A stretch of 64,000 nucleotides of DNA, from NCBI GenBank assembly GCA_022496185.1, contig WTXG01000050.1, positions 1 to 64,000 on the forward strand, read 5' to 3'. The position numbers and the translations under genes were made by a program. The stretch comes from Multifurca ochricompacta (taxonomy: Eukaryota; Basidiomycota; Agaricomycetes; Russulales; Russulaceae). Within the stretch, counting starts at the first letter, position 1. Each line of letters opens with the position of its first letter. This document shows positions 52,175 through 63,002 of the stretch, piece by piece. The notes beneath the pieces are model-generated. The model worked only from the letters and a program-made list of their open reading frames with translations. It had not been told where the DNA came from and did not search any database.

Positions 52175-55100
52175 TTAAGTGTTCTTGGGTGCTTCTGGGT
52201 GTTGGACATGAAACTCTGAGATAAGGACTGGGGCAAAGATTTCTCCGGCTGGTTCCCACGAATTGTCAGAGTCTGGGAATCCCCTCCACTTGACAAGGTA
52301 ATACAGCTTGTGCCCTCGACCTTGTCGCTTCGAATCTAGAATGCGTTCTACTTCCCACTCTTCTTCTCTGTGATAAGGTCAGGTAGGGGTCTCGGGAAGT
52401 TCTCCCTGTGAATGGAGGTTTCCCTATACAGGGTCAGAAGTTTGGCATGGAAGACAGGGTGGATCTTCCATTTCAGGGGCAATCGCAGTTCATATGATAT
52501 GTCCAACAGCTTCCTTGTGATCTGGAAGGGTCCGTGATGTCGGGGCGCTAGTTTGGCTGAGGGATGTGACATATGAATGTTTCTTCCTTCGAGCCAGACC
52601 CAGTCATTGGTCTGATAAGGTGTGAATGTACTCGGCTGCCCCATCAGGAGTTGTTGTGCCTTCATCAGGTTTTCATTGGCTGATTGTCGTAGTTCTTCCC
52701 ATTGGCTTATCTGTTGGGTTACTGAAGGGACATTGGTGGGCTTATCTGTCCATGTGGTGCGCGGGGTCCAGCCCATGATAAGGGAGAAGGGGTGGCTTTT
52801 GTGGTCCCATTGGGCCATGAATTGTGAGCGAACTCCATGGTTGATAGCCATTCCGCCCAGTCATCTTGTCTGCCGTTGCACCAGAACCGGAGGTATTGTT
52901 CTAGCCACTGGTTTGTTCGTTCAGACTGTCCGTCCATTTGTGGGTGGTAAGCTGTAGAGATATTTTGTGCGATGTCTAACATCCTGCACAGGGCTTTAGC
53001 AATGCCGATGTGAACCTGGTGTCTCAGTTGGATATAATCTTTCTGGGAGTCCGTAGTGGCGATATACATGATTCAGGTATAGCTTCACTACTCCTTCAGC
53101 TGTAATGGTCTCATTGCAGGGGATAACAGGGCCGCTTTGGAGCAATCATGGTTGGTGATCGTGAGGATGGTGTCAAAACCCTGTGATTTGGGTAGTTTGA
53201 CGATAAAGTCCATGGTGATGGTTTGGAAGGGAGTTGACGAGATGGGAGTAATGGGGTGCATTGGCGGACTTTCGGGTGTGTGTTAACCTTGTTTGCTTGA
53301 CATGCTGCGCATCCCTGTACGTAGCTCTCAACATCCTTTTCATATTGGGCCACCAATAGTCTCGTTTGGCAAGGGCGTAGGTATTAGCAATGCCTGGGTG
53401 GCCAGCGGAAGGGAGATTGTGGTGAAAATGGATCACCCCCCTCTTAATGTTGTCGCCACCGGTGACAACGAGTCGATCCCCATCTTTCCACCAGAGGCCG
53501 TTGACTTCTTTCAAATTATGTGTGTTGGCCCATGAGCGGCAAAGTGAGGGGTTCATATTCTGTGAGACCTGTGCCCACAGGTCCATATCATGAAGACTAA
53601 CAATGGCGGTCTTTGCAAACACCTCCTCTGGGAGGACAGTGATGTCGTTGTTTCATCCTCGCCCGTATGCATATCTGGCCTGCATGACAGCGCATCTGCT
53701 CTGGCATTTTGACTTCCAGCAATGTGTTTCAAGGTGAAGTTGTATTCTTCTAGCTCCAGGACTCCATGCCACGCGTCGACTGATTTTATGGGGCTCTTTC
53801 CAATACAATAGGTTGGAATGGTCGGTGTGAATGATGGTCTTATGTGGGGTTCCTGCCAGGTAAGGTCGCCAGTGTCGTAATGCCTTAACTATGCTAAGAG
53901 CTCCCTATCCCAGATGTCATAATTCCATTCGGCCAGGGAGAAGGTTTCAGAGTAGTATGCCACTGGGTGAAGGATTTGTGTGGCATCCCTCTGGTAGAGT
54001 ATGGCTCCATTTGCAAAGTGAGAGGCGTCCACTTCCAGTTCAAAGGGGCGACTTAGATCCGGTTGGATGAGTACTGGCTCTGAGCCGACTAGGTCCCTAA
54101 TCTGTTCAAACGCTTGTTGCTGTGTCAAGCTCCAATGCCATGGCACATCCTTTTTCAGTAGATCATTCAGTGGTCATGTGATACCTGAGAACCCCTTGAC
54201 AAAGTGTCAGTAAAAGTTGCAAAACCCGATGAATGACCGGATGTCCTTGACACAGGTTGGGACAGGCCATTCCCGGATCCCCTGTACTTTAACAGGATCC
54301 ATGCGCACTTGTCCTCCCTCCAAGATGACCCCTAAGTACTCAACACTCTGCTGTTCGAAGGAACATTTAGCAGGTTTGAGGTACAGGTCGTGTTCTTGTA
54401 ATATGTCCAGTACCTGATGTACACGGTCTCGATGGTGGTCTAGATTGTCTGGAGTCGCCACTAAGATATCGTCCATATAGACCACCACTTCTCCCATGAG
54501 AATAAGGTCGCGGAAGATATGGTTCATCATGGCTTGGAACGTTGCTGGTGAATTTGTAAGGCCAAAGAACATGACATTTGGCTCGAACAACCCTTGATTT
54601 GTTTTGAATGCCGCTTTACACTGGTCTCCTTCCTTGATCCTGACATTGTTGTAGCCCCAGCGTACATCCATCTTTGAAAAGAGGGACTTGTCCCGCATGG
54701 TGTCAATGAGTTCAGAAATCAGTGGTAGGGGATAGGCATTCTTTATGGTGTACGTGTTGATCTTTGATAGTCCTGGACTGGTCGCAGCTTGCCGTCCTTC
54801 TTTTTGATGAAGAAGAAAGGGGAGGCATACTGGGACTTGGACGGGCGAATGTATCCCTTGGCCAGATGTTCTTCCAGGAATTCCGTGAGTGCAACCTGTT
54901 CAGACTGTGATAGCGGATAGATTTTACAATCTATTGCAGCCAGTGTATCAGGAAGGAGGTCGATGGCATGATCCCATGGTCGCTCTGGAGGAAAGCAATG
55001 CGACTCCTCTTCGGAGAATACCTTCCAATGTCGCTGATAGACACTTGGTACTATGTCATGGTAGGTCTTCTCGCCCTGCCCTTGTGCTGCTTTCTGAGCC

Positions 55101-55301
55101 AGCTCCAAGGCTTTGGTAACATAGCAGTGACCGGGGTCCTCTTCTGTGTGCATGGCCCTTATTACTGGATGCCGGATTGTGTAATCGTAGCCTAGTGATG
55201 TAATGATAGTTGGGTACGAGTCCTTATCCATTGTTGCGTCGGCCCAGTTTATCTTTGGCTCGAAGGCGGCGAACCATGGATAACCCAAAATGAGGTCCTC
55301 G
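52175..55301 (-). pseudogene. ZnK-5 Pol, protease C-part to chromodomain, decayed
   Basis: Reading down from 55301: 'GYPWFAAFEPKINWADATMDKDSYP' (end of PR), RT 'SPFFFIKKKDGKLRPVQDY', 'SKMDVRWGYNNVRI' and 'VYMDDILVATPD' (intact). RNase H has 'ELEVDASHFANGA'. The integrase has 'HFHHNLPSAGHPGI', 'YHPQMDGQSERTNQW' (HPQTDG changed), 'LAPRHHGPF' and 'WKIHPVFHAKLL'. A chromodomain ending follows: '[21 protein letters not shown]'. Frameshifts lie near 54760, 53640, 53330, 53080 and 52375. It continues beyond GAW-6 at 62656. Confidence 0.88.
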
Positions 55302-55877
55302 TGTCACAGCCAGGTGCTAGCTGTGTGCTGGGTCAATTCGCATCAAGGATAGCAAGACAAGTATCAAGATCTCAAGGTTATCACCTAGGTGTTCAAGCCC
55401 TACAAGTTGCAGCGGGCACGCACACGATGCGAAATCAAACAGGGACACTTAGTCCTGTCACAAAATAACTGGGATGAAGACTCCTAAGGTGCAGCTTAGG
55501 GGCTCAAGAGGAATGGGGCTTCTGGTGAGTCTGTAACACCTGTATTGGGTACAAGAGAACAGACTTAAGGTCTGTCTCTGAAACTAATGGTCCTTAAATA
55601 CAGGTTGGAGGCTCAGTAAACTACCAGAGACTGTCCTAGGCTTCTACAGATGATATCATGGCTAGGTCATAGCTATGTCATAGTTGTATCAGTAAAGAAC
55701 AGTCTAGCTAATATGAGACTTGGAGTTTGTGTGGACTAAGAGGGGTTGTGCCCTCAATACTGTACAAATGGTCATAAGGACTTTGACCATTTAATGGAGC
55801 TGTTGAAGCTGCAGAAGTAAGGGATTTGGCATTGGAGAATACAAACAAGCAGAAAAAACACGAAGATAACTGTCACA
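55302..55877 (-). repeat. GAW-6 3' LTR
   Basis: It is 576 bp, TGTCACAGCCAGG...AACTGTCACA. The reverse-complement PPT GTAAAAGGGGGGTGA abuts 55877. Confidence 0.96.
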
Positions 55878-55915
55878 TCACCCCCCTTTTACAGTGGTAC
55901 TTGCCCCCAAGTGCC

Positions 55916-57019
55916 CTAGTCTTCATGAGTAAGATCAATAACAGGAGAAGTGACAAGATGTGGACGACAACGACGAGGCAAATAGGCACTCCCAACACCT
56001 CCAGCTTGGAGAATGGCTCGTAGTTCTGGATGGGGGGCATAGAGGGTGGCCTCTTCTGGGCGCATTCGTCGATTGCTGGCATAGGCGTAGGTGAGAAATG
56101 GAAAAATGCGATGGTACACATCCCCCCTGGAGAGTGCATGAATGGCAAAGCAAATATCTTGAGTTGCACGGTCAGCTTGATGGTGCCAGTGAGCTAGTTC
56201 AGCATGAGCTTGGTCCAAACATCTAGTAGCATAGCGATAGCGGGAGACCTCAGCCCAAGCACCGGGGTTGTTCATGTCATCCAGAGCTGCATTCACTAGA
56301 TGAGAAAAGGCTTGTTCTGCATCAAACAAGCGTTGCTGAAATTGTGTTAGTATGGGATTGGGGCCCCTAGAGGAGCGAGGGCGTGATTGGACATGGAGAG
56401 GGAGATAATGGATGGGTTGCCTTGCCCCCATGGTAAATGCAATGTGGGGATCGGTGCGGTGGTACTCGAAGGCTAACCACCGAGCGATGTTGATGCGTCC
56501 ATTGCTGTCGGCGACTCGGTGTTCGATGTAGTGGGGGGCGTGTTCGTGATTCCGCTGGAAAGGAGGGGAAGGGGGGTCGTAGCGGGTCTCCATCCTGGTT
56601 GCGTTGTTTACTTCTGCCGTGGTCTGGATGACCACCTCCTTGTCAGGTAGTTGTCCTAGTTCTGGGGTGGTTGGCCTATAGATGACGTCATCCGATGTTT
56701 CTGGAGGAGGAGCTGTAACTGTTAGACGTGTCCTGGCCTCAGCAAGCATGGCCAGAACTCTGGTTCGGATTTCATGCTCCAGGTTTGGATCCTGGGTTGT
56801 TAGGGTAATCATGTCCGTCAGGCGTCAAGTCGGGTCATCTGTCATTGTGGAAGGGAGGTGGTGTGTCGGGGTAGGCGGTTCAGGAGTAGGGGTTGGCGTT
56901 GGGGTGTTGTCCGGTCGTCTAAGTGCCGCTTTGGTCGCTGTGTCATTAACTGCTGCAATGGTTTGGTTAATCATGGTGGGGTCAATAGGTTGTACAGGGA
57001 AATGGCATGGAGTAGTCAT
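55916..57019 (-). pseudogene. GAW-6 ORF3 accessory protein (one premature TGA)
   Basis: It starts at ATG 57019 (MTTPCHFPVQPIDPTM) and would encode 367 residues with a single in-frame TGA at 56825. Layout: N-terminal helix 'TIAAVNDTATKAAL', Pro/Thr-rich linker, 'DPNLEHEIRTRVLAMLAEA', 'PPSPPFQRNHEHAPHYIEHRVADSNG', 'FEYHRTDPHIAFTMGARQPIHYLPLHV', 'ALDDMNNPGAWAEVSRYRYATRCLDQAHAELAHW' (in part), 'YHRIFPFLTYAYASN', 'PHPELRAILQAGGVGS', and the C-terminus VIDLTHED, matching the SUMO-interaction consensus (hydrophobic core followed by acids). I do not recognise a family. No zinc, catalytic or membrane motif. Confidence 0.87.
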
Positions 57020-57126
57020 CCTGGGCGTAGTGCATGGTCGCGTTGATGCATTGCGGTGGATGGTGTGTTTATTGCAGGCCAGAATTTGTTATCTTGAATT
57101 GGGATGAGGAAAGAAAGATTGGAAAA

Positions 57127-57140
57127 TCACCCCCCTCTTA
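57127..57140 (-). promoter_or_regulatory. internal polypurine tract after pol stop (GAW-6)
   Basis: The minus strand reads TTAAGAGGGGGGTGA across the pol stop, almost the same as the 3' PPT of this element (AAAAGGGGGGTGA). Confidence 0.5.
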
Positions 57141-60100
57141 AGGGCAGCATTGGCTCTGACGCTGGGGAAGGGACTGGTGATACTGTAAGAGAAGGTCAGG
57201 GGCATGGCAATCGTCTTCATCAACCCAGGAGTTTTCACTAGCTGGGTAACCAACCCAGCTGACTAGGTATTGTAATCTTTTGTTACATCCAAAGAATCTA
57301 TGAGCCAGAATGGAGGCGACTTCATATTCTTCCTCATGGTTGATCAGATCTGGTGGGGGACGTAAGAAGTTAGGGCCGTGGGCATTTGTTTCGCGATAGG
57401 GCGATAGGAGGTCGACATGGAATACGTTATGTATTTTCATATGTTGGGGTAATGATAATCGATAGGCGACCGGAGAGATCTGGGCCATGATAGTAAAGGG
57501 GCCGTAACATCGTGGAGCGAGTTTTGAGGAAGGGAAATGCGTTTTGAGATGTTTTCCTTCCAGCCAGACTTGTGCGCCAATGGCGAATGTGGTTTTGGGC
57601 GTCGGGGATGCGTTCATACGAAACACTTCTTCTGCGCGAGTGCAGGCTGCCAAAAGATTTTGGATGTGAGTGTCCACCTGTGGGACGTTAGTATCTGTAG
57701 CCTGGGCATCCCATGTGAAGGTAGTGCCATGGAGCAAAACATGTGGTGTCAGTTTAGTTTTATCGTGTGGCCAGGAGTTATGGACATATTCGGCTAGTGG
57801 GAGATAGTGGGGCCATTGATGTTGATCATCGCCAAGCCATAGACGAAGGTATTGTTCGAGCCAAAGATTCATTCGCTCACTCGATCCGTCTGTCTGAGGG
57901 TGGAATGCCGTGGATAAGTTTTGTTGAATTTGCAGGACTTTTGCAAGTGCGCGTGAAAAATGGGACATGAATCAAGGATCACGGTCGGAGATAACCCGTC
58001 GTGGGACGCCGAAGAAGGGGAAGAGGTGTTGGTAATATAGTGTGGCAACTCCTTCTCCTGTAATGTCTTTAGAGCATGGAATGAACTTTGTGGACTTTGA
58101 GCACCCTTGGTCTACGATTGTGAGCACTGCGTCATATCTGCCTGATGGCGGAAGATCCGTGATGAGATCCATAGCAACATACTGAAACGGGCTGGCGGAG
58201 GCCGGTACATCTAGCGGGAAGGAAGGAGCTTTCTTTGTAAGCTTCGGCTTATTCTCCTGACATTTAGCACATCCTTGGACATAATCGTGTATGAATTCTC
58301 ATAAGCCGGTGCCTGAATATTCCTGTTGGACCTTCCGTGTTGTCTTATCTATCCCCGGATGCCCCGCTAGTACGTGATCGTGGTGCCGTTGAAGGATCTC
58401 CTGGCGTTCAGCTAAGGCCTCGGGAAACGGAAGCCTAGTGTCGGAGATCGCGTTGATAAATAGGTCAGCTGGCAAGACAGTGACTTCATCATTGTTGTTT
58501 CCTCCCTGGTTGGCATCTGGTCTCTGTGAGAGCATATCCGCGATGGTATGTGACTTCCCTGGGACATGTTCCATTGAAAAGTCGAAGTCGGCAAGCTCTT
58601 GGAGCCATCAGGCCTGTTGCCGGTTCAATTTCTGGGGTTCCTTGAAATATTGTAGATTATTATGATCCGTACAAACTTGAACTTTGTGTCTCGCCCCTAA
58701 GAGATACTGGTGCCAGGATTGGAAGGCAACTATAACTGCAAACAGTTCTCGATCATAAATGTCCCAATTTCTTTGAGTGGCATCTAGAGTTTTTGACAGG
58801 TAGGCCACAGGGTGGAGACAGCCATCTTGATCCTTCTGGCTAAGAGTGGCGCCTAGCGCATATCCGGATGCATCGGTATCTACAATGAAGGGTCTGTCAA
58901 AGTCGGGTTGCACGAGGACCGGCTGCGAGGTGACTCACTGTTTCAGCGTGTCGAAGGCATTCTGTTCATTACTTGACCATCGCCATGGGTTCTTTACACT
59001 TGTGAGGGCATTCAGGGGTGCCGCAATCTTACTAAACCCTTGAATGAAGCGACAATAAAACTGACAGAACCCAAGGAACGAGCGGACTTCCTTGACAGTG
59101 GTAGGCGTTTTCCATGTAGCAACTCCTTCCACTTTGACCGGATCCATATGTACCTGATCAGCCTCCAAGATGAGTCCGAGATATTCAATGCATGTTTGTT
59201 CAAAAGAGCACTTTTCCGGTTTAAGATAAAGATCTAGTTTGCTAAGTTTGTCCAAGATGTGATGCACTTTATTGCAGTGGTTTTGAAGGTCTTGATCAGT
59301 ATGAATCAGGATGTCGTCCATGTAGACTGTGAACCAAGCCCTTCCTAGAGCGTCATGTTCATTCAATTCTTCTCGAAATTCCGCATTCATCATTGTCTGA
59401 AATGTGGCAGGGGAGTTTGTCAGACCGAAAAACATGACATTTGGTTCATAAAGGCCGCGATTTGTTTTGAATGCTGCCTTCCATCGATCTTCTGGTGCTA
59501 TCTGAACGTTGTTATAACCCCATCTGATATCCATTTTTGTAAAGAGTGTACTTCCGCGGACGCGATCAATCAGCTTGGGGATCAGTGGAAGTGGGTATGT
59601 ATTCCGAACGGTCCAGTTATTTAACTTCTGGTAATCCTGGACTGGTCGTAATTTCCCATCTTTCTTTTTAATAAAAAAGAATGGGGAGGCATAATGGGAC
59701 TTTGATTCTCAGATGTACCCCTTCTGTAAGTGTTCCTCCAGGAATCCGTTTAGTGCATCCTGTTCTCCTGGTCCGAGTGGGTAAATTTTACAATCTAGGG
59801 TTGCGGGTGCCTCCGGTTTCAATTCGATCTTGTGGTCCCAAGGTCGTGATGCTGGGAATCATTGCGCCTCTTCATTGCTGAAGACCTTTTGATGTCGATG
59901 GTATTCTCGTGGTACGATCTGGTTCCAGGATCATTCTGTCTTGTCTTTTGCTTTAATGGCCAACTCTTGTGCGATGTTAAGGCGACGGATCTGTTTGTTC
60001 GGCACAGTAAATGAGATGGATTGTGCGAGCTGTCCTGAGGTCCAGTTTATACTAGGGTTGCTGGCTGCGAACCATGGATAACCTAGGATCATGTCGTCGA

Positions 60101-60446
60101 CTCCAATAGATGCTATATAGAATCAATGTTGTTGGGTATCTCCTCCGGTCGTAATAAGGAGATCTACACATTGATCGATTTTCCTTGTAGCATTGGGAGA
60201 GCCATCTGTGTTTTGTAGCTTTTTTGGAATCGTTAATCGTTTTATGGGGAGTCGATGTTTGATTACTGTTCGGAAACTGATAAAATTCTCGGTTGCTCCA
60301 CTGTCAACCAGTGCTTCTATTGTGGCCTTTTGATTCACTCCATGTAAGGGAACAACTATTTTCATTGCTTTGAGTGGTGATCTAAATACATGGTGTGAGA
60401 CTAGAGCTCGAATGAAGGCTGCGTCATTCAAGTGATATAAAAATCC
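57138..60446 (-). pseudogene. GAW-6 Pol (PR-RT-RH-IN-chromodomain)
   Basis: It is entered in the -1 frame at 60446-60438 ('LNDAAFIRALVSHHVF'). Protease 'LVDSGATENFI' and RT 'VYMDDILIHTD' are intact. RNase H has 'IVDTDASGYALGA' and 'CTDHNNLQYF'. The integrase has 'GHPGIDKTT...CAKCQENK', 'MDLITDLPPSG', 'ISDRDP' and 'HPQTDGSSERMN'. The chromodomain is 'EYEVASILAHRFFGCNKRLQYLVSWVGYPASENSWVDEDD' (in part), ending QCCP* at 57138. The interruptions inspected (near 57971, 58302, 58607 and 58936) are single TGA codons, consistent with CGA decay. Most of the protein is otherwise uninterrupted. Confidence 0.93.
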
Positions 60447-61996
60447 TCATTTCCTTTGAACTGGTCTTGTAGTTCGAGACGTTGCTTGTCCGTCATTGTT
60501 TTTAGCACCGTTGCGAGCGTTGACATGCTGATGGAGGGAGTGATCGGTGCTGAGGAAGTTGCAGACGTCTCATTAGATCCATTGGGTACCACCACAGTTG
60601 TGGGTGGCACTTCCGAGATGGTGGCAGTCCGGGCCGAGTTATTTGGACTTGATCGGGGCTTTCTATTGGGACAATCTTGAACCAAATGCCCTCACCGCCC
60701 ACATTCAAAGCATTGTCCTTCCTTTCGGTACTGTTCCTTTTCTTCTGTGGTGGTTGCTTTCCTAACAGCATCCACATCCATCGCATTTGGGTCCTTTTTG
60801 CGATAGAACGTGAACTTATTTCCTCAGGGTGACGGGGTAGTAGCTGTTTTATTTCTAGTCAGGCTTTTCATGAAAACCCAATTTGCGTGGTGACGTCGGG
60901 CGGATGCTGATGCTTCTTCGAAATTCTCTGGCTGATCTTGCGTCAGCATTGTCGCGACTAGTTGAGTTGGTAAGCCTTGATAAAAGTACTGTCGTGCGGC
61001 TGTGTCGTCAATGTGTAGTCCGGCCCGAATGGCTAAGTCACGGAACTCGGCAATATAATCATCTATGTTTCCCTCCTTCATTTGTAATCACTCCAGCGCT
61101 TGTAGTGCCTTTTGCCCTGCCGCGACATCAGTCCATGCGGTAAGGAACGTTTGCCGGAAGGTTTCCCACACATTTACAACTCCAATTCGTCCTGTGTTTA
61201 TGTCGGCAAGCCAGTATATTTGGTCTTCTACCCATCGGTCTACTTTTGGGCCTCGGATCAATCCTAATGCATAGGCCACTTTGGATCGTTCATTCTGGGC
61301 TAGGGGCACAAACGTGTTAAGGGCAAAATGAAGTTCAAGCAAGGCAAACCATCTTTTCGCGTGGGCCCTGTCGCCGTCGAAGTAGGAGGGAGGAGCTCCT
61401 TCCATACGTCCTCCCTGTGATACTGGGATGGGGGCTCCCTGGGGATTTCCTCCTGGATTTCCACCAGGATCTCCTCCAGGAGGGATTCCTCCAGGGTTCC
61501 CGCCCAGGTTTCCTCCCGGGTTTCCACCCAGGTTTCCCCCCGGATGCCCGCCTGGATTCCCTCTGGGATGTCCGCCTGGATTCCCTCCAGGATGTCTGCC
61601 TGGATTTCCTCCTAAGTTGGGGGAGTCGTTCTTGGGCTGTCTCATGGCATGGCTAAGTTGAGTATGTGTTTGTCCTGGTTCGGTAAGTGTGATGGTGGCC
61701 ATTGCTTCTAGGAGGGGCGGTATTCTGGGTGGAAGGGGCGGCGTTCTAGATGGGAGGGGTGCTGTGGGGGTTTCTGTCTGGGGGCTTTCAGCGGGGGAGT
61801 CGCTTGCGAGTAGTGCAAAGCGATTTTGGTTTTCAAATGGTATGTTTTCTAATCGTTGTCTGGCTGATTGCTCTGGTAGGTTCTGTTCCGGTGACTGGTA
61901 ATCAAGGGACTCGTCGTCTGTCGAGGCGGCCGAGGAGGTCAAAGGGGTCTGGGGTTCACGTGCCGAATACGACGTGGTTGTTTCAGGTTTGTGCAA
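60428..61996 (-). pseudogene. GAW-6 Gag
   Basis: The frame opens with a TTG at 61996 inside the leader hairpin. No AUG is at a sensible place, as in GAW-3. It has 'SRTPPLPPRIPPLLEAMATI', then Gly/Pro/Asn repeats of the GGNPGGHP type (about 61430-61610), a capsid-like core ('VAYALGLIRGPKVDRWVEDQ', 'FRQTFLTAWTDVAAGQKAL', 'GNIDDYIAEFRDLAIRAGL') and a knuckle 'CFECGR*GHLVQDC' broken by TGA for CGA near 60693. Other TGA stops lie near 61086 and 60825. It ends 'NEDFYIT*' at 60428. Confidence 0.88.
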
Positions 61997-62021
61997 GGGG
62001 ACACATCATCGGTCGCCTTGC
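61993..62021 (-). promoter_or_regulatory. GAW-6 leader hairpin
   Basis: GCAAGG / CCTTGC stem, 29 nt overall. The loop core GATGTGTC is what GACGCGTC becomes after CpG decay. It lies about 40 nt downstream of the PBS. Confidence 0.55.
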
Positions 62022-62059
62022 GGTTTCGGGTGAGTGGTTCTGTTTTTCTGTGAAGTCTG

Positions 62060-62074
62060 TTAAGTCTGTTCTAA
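62060..62074 (-). promoter_or_regulatory. GAW-6 PBS (self-primer type)
   Basis: Minus strand TTAGAACAGACTTAA abuts the LTR. Thirteen nt are complementary to TTAAGTCTGTTCT at 62341-62329, 32 nt downstream of the TATTTAAG box at 62373-62366. Confidence 0.65.
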
Positions 62075-62650
62075 TGTCACAGCCAGGTGCTAGCTGTGTG
62101 CTGGGTCAATTCGCATCAAGGATAGCAAGACAAGTATCAAGATCTCAAGGTTATCACCTAGGTGTTCAAGCCCTACAAGTTGCAGCGGGCACGCACACGA
62201 TGCGAAATCAAACAGGGACACTTAGTCCTGTCACAAAATAACTGGGATGAAGACTCCTAAGGTGCAGCTTAGGGGCTCAAGAGGAATGGGGCTTCTGGTG
62301 AGTCTGTAACACCTGTATTGGGTACAAGAGAACAGACTTAAGGTCTGTCTCTGAAACTAATGGTCCTTAAATACAGGTTGGAGGCTCAGTAAACTACCAG
62401 AGACTGTCCTAGGCTTCTACAGATGATATCATGGCTAGGTCATAGCTATGTCATAGTTGTATCAGTAAAGAACAGTCTAGCTAATATGAGACTTGGAGTT
62501 TGTGTGGACTAAGAGGGGTTGTGCCCTCAATACTGTACAAATGGTCATAAGGACTTTGACCATTTAATGGAGCTGTTGAAGCTGCAGAAGTAAGGGATTC
62601 AGCATTGGAGAATACAAACAAGCAGAAAAAACACAAAGATAACTGTCACA
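62075..62650 (-). repeat. GAW-6 5' LTR
   Basis: It is 576 bp. Compared with 55302-55877, one site shows CAG here and TGG there (both from CGG) and another ACAAAG versus ACGAAG, all CpG-derived. Confidence 0.96.
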
Positions 62651-62655
62651 CCTTG

Positions 62656-63002
62656 TCTCCTAGGTTGGTAATCAGGAAGCGAATGGTCCTTGTCATTTCC
62701 CCAACCTGGACTTTTAAGTCCGTATAGTGGGTGATTTTGCCAGCACGATTGGCTGTTCCATCAATGTTCCAAATATTCTTCTCCTGGGGAAGTGCCAGCC
62801 TTCCCAGACCCATTGTTTTAATCAATCATGGGTGAATGAAGTTGTCGGTGGCTCCAGAGTCCACTAATATATCTCAGTTGGCCATCCTCTGTGTGGTTTC
62901 AAAATGAACTGGTATTTTTAACGATTTGAATCGACTAGCATACACAGAGGTGACATGGAGTGCTCGAGCCCAGGCCAATGGGTTTGAGCCTAACAAAAAT
63001 CC
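62656..63002 (-). pseudogene. ZnK-5 protease, N-terminal part
   Basis: It reads 'SNPLAWARALHVTSVYASRFKSLKIPVHFE', 'ILVDSGATDNFIHP' (catalytic Asp kept) and 'LGRLALPQEKNIWNIDGTANRAGKITHYTDLKVQVGE' (in part). TGA codons replace Arg near 62822 and 62875. It is entered in the -1 frame at CAAAAATCC (62994-63002, minus). It continues at 55301 beyond GAW-6. Confidence 0.87.

Larger units (their letters stand above)
55302..62650 (-). mobile_element. GAW-6, complete Ty3/gypsy chromovirus with ORF3
   Basis: It is 7349 bp with 576-bp LTRs. The duplication is CCTCG (55297-55301) versus CCTTG (62651-62655), one CpG transition apart. The LTRs differ at very few sites, apparently all CpG-derived. It carries a full set of gag, pol and ORF3, interrupted mainly by TGA codons where relatives have CGA. 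This is the best-preserved member of the lineage here. Confidence 0.96.

Noticed and set aside
61417..61661. Plus-strand collagen-like ORFs (GFPPGFPP repeats)
   Set aside because: They are the antisense of the Gly/Pro/Asn repeats in GAW-6 Gag.
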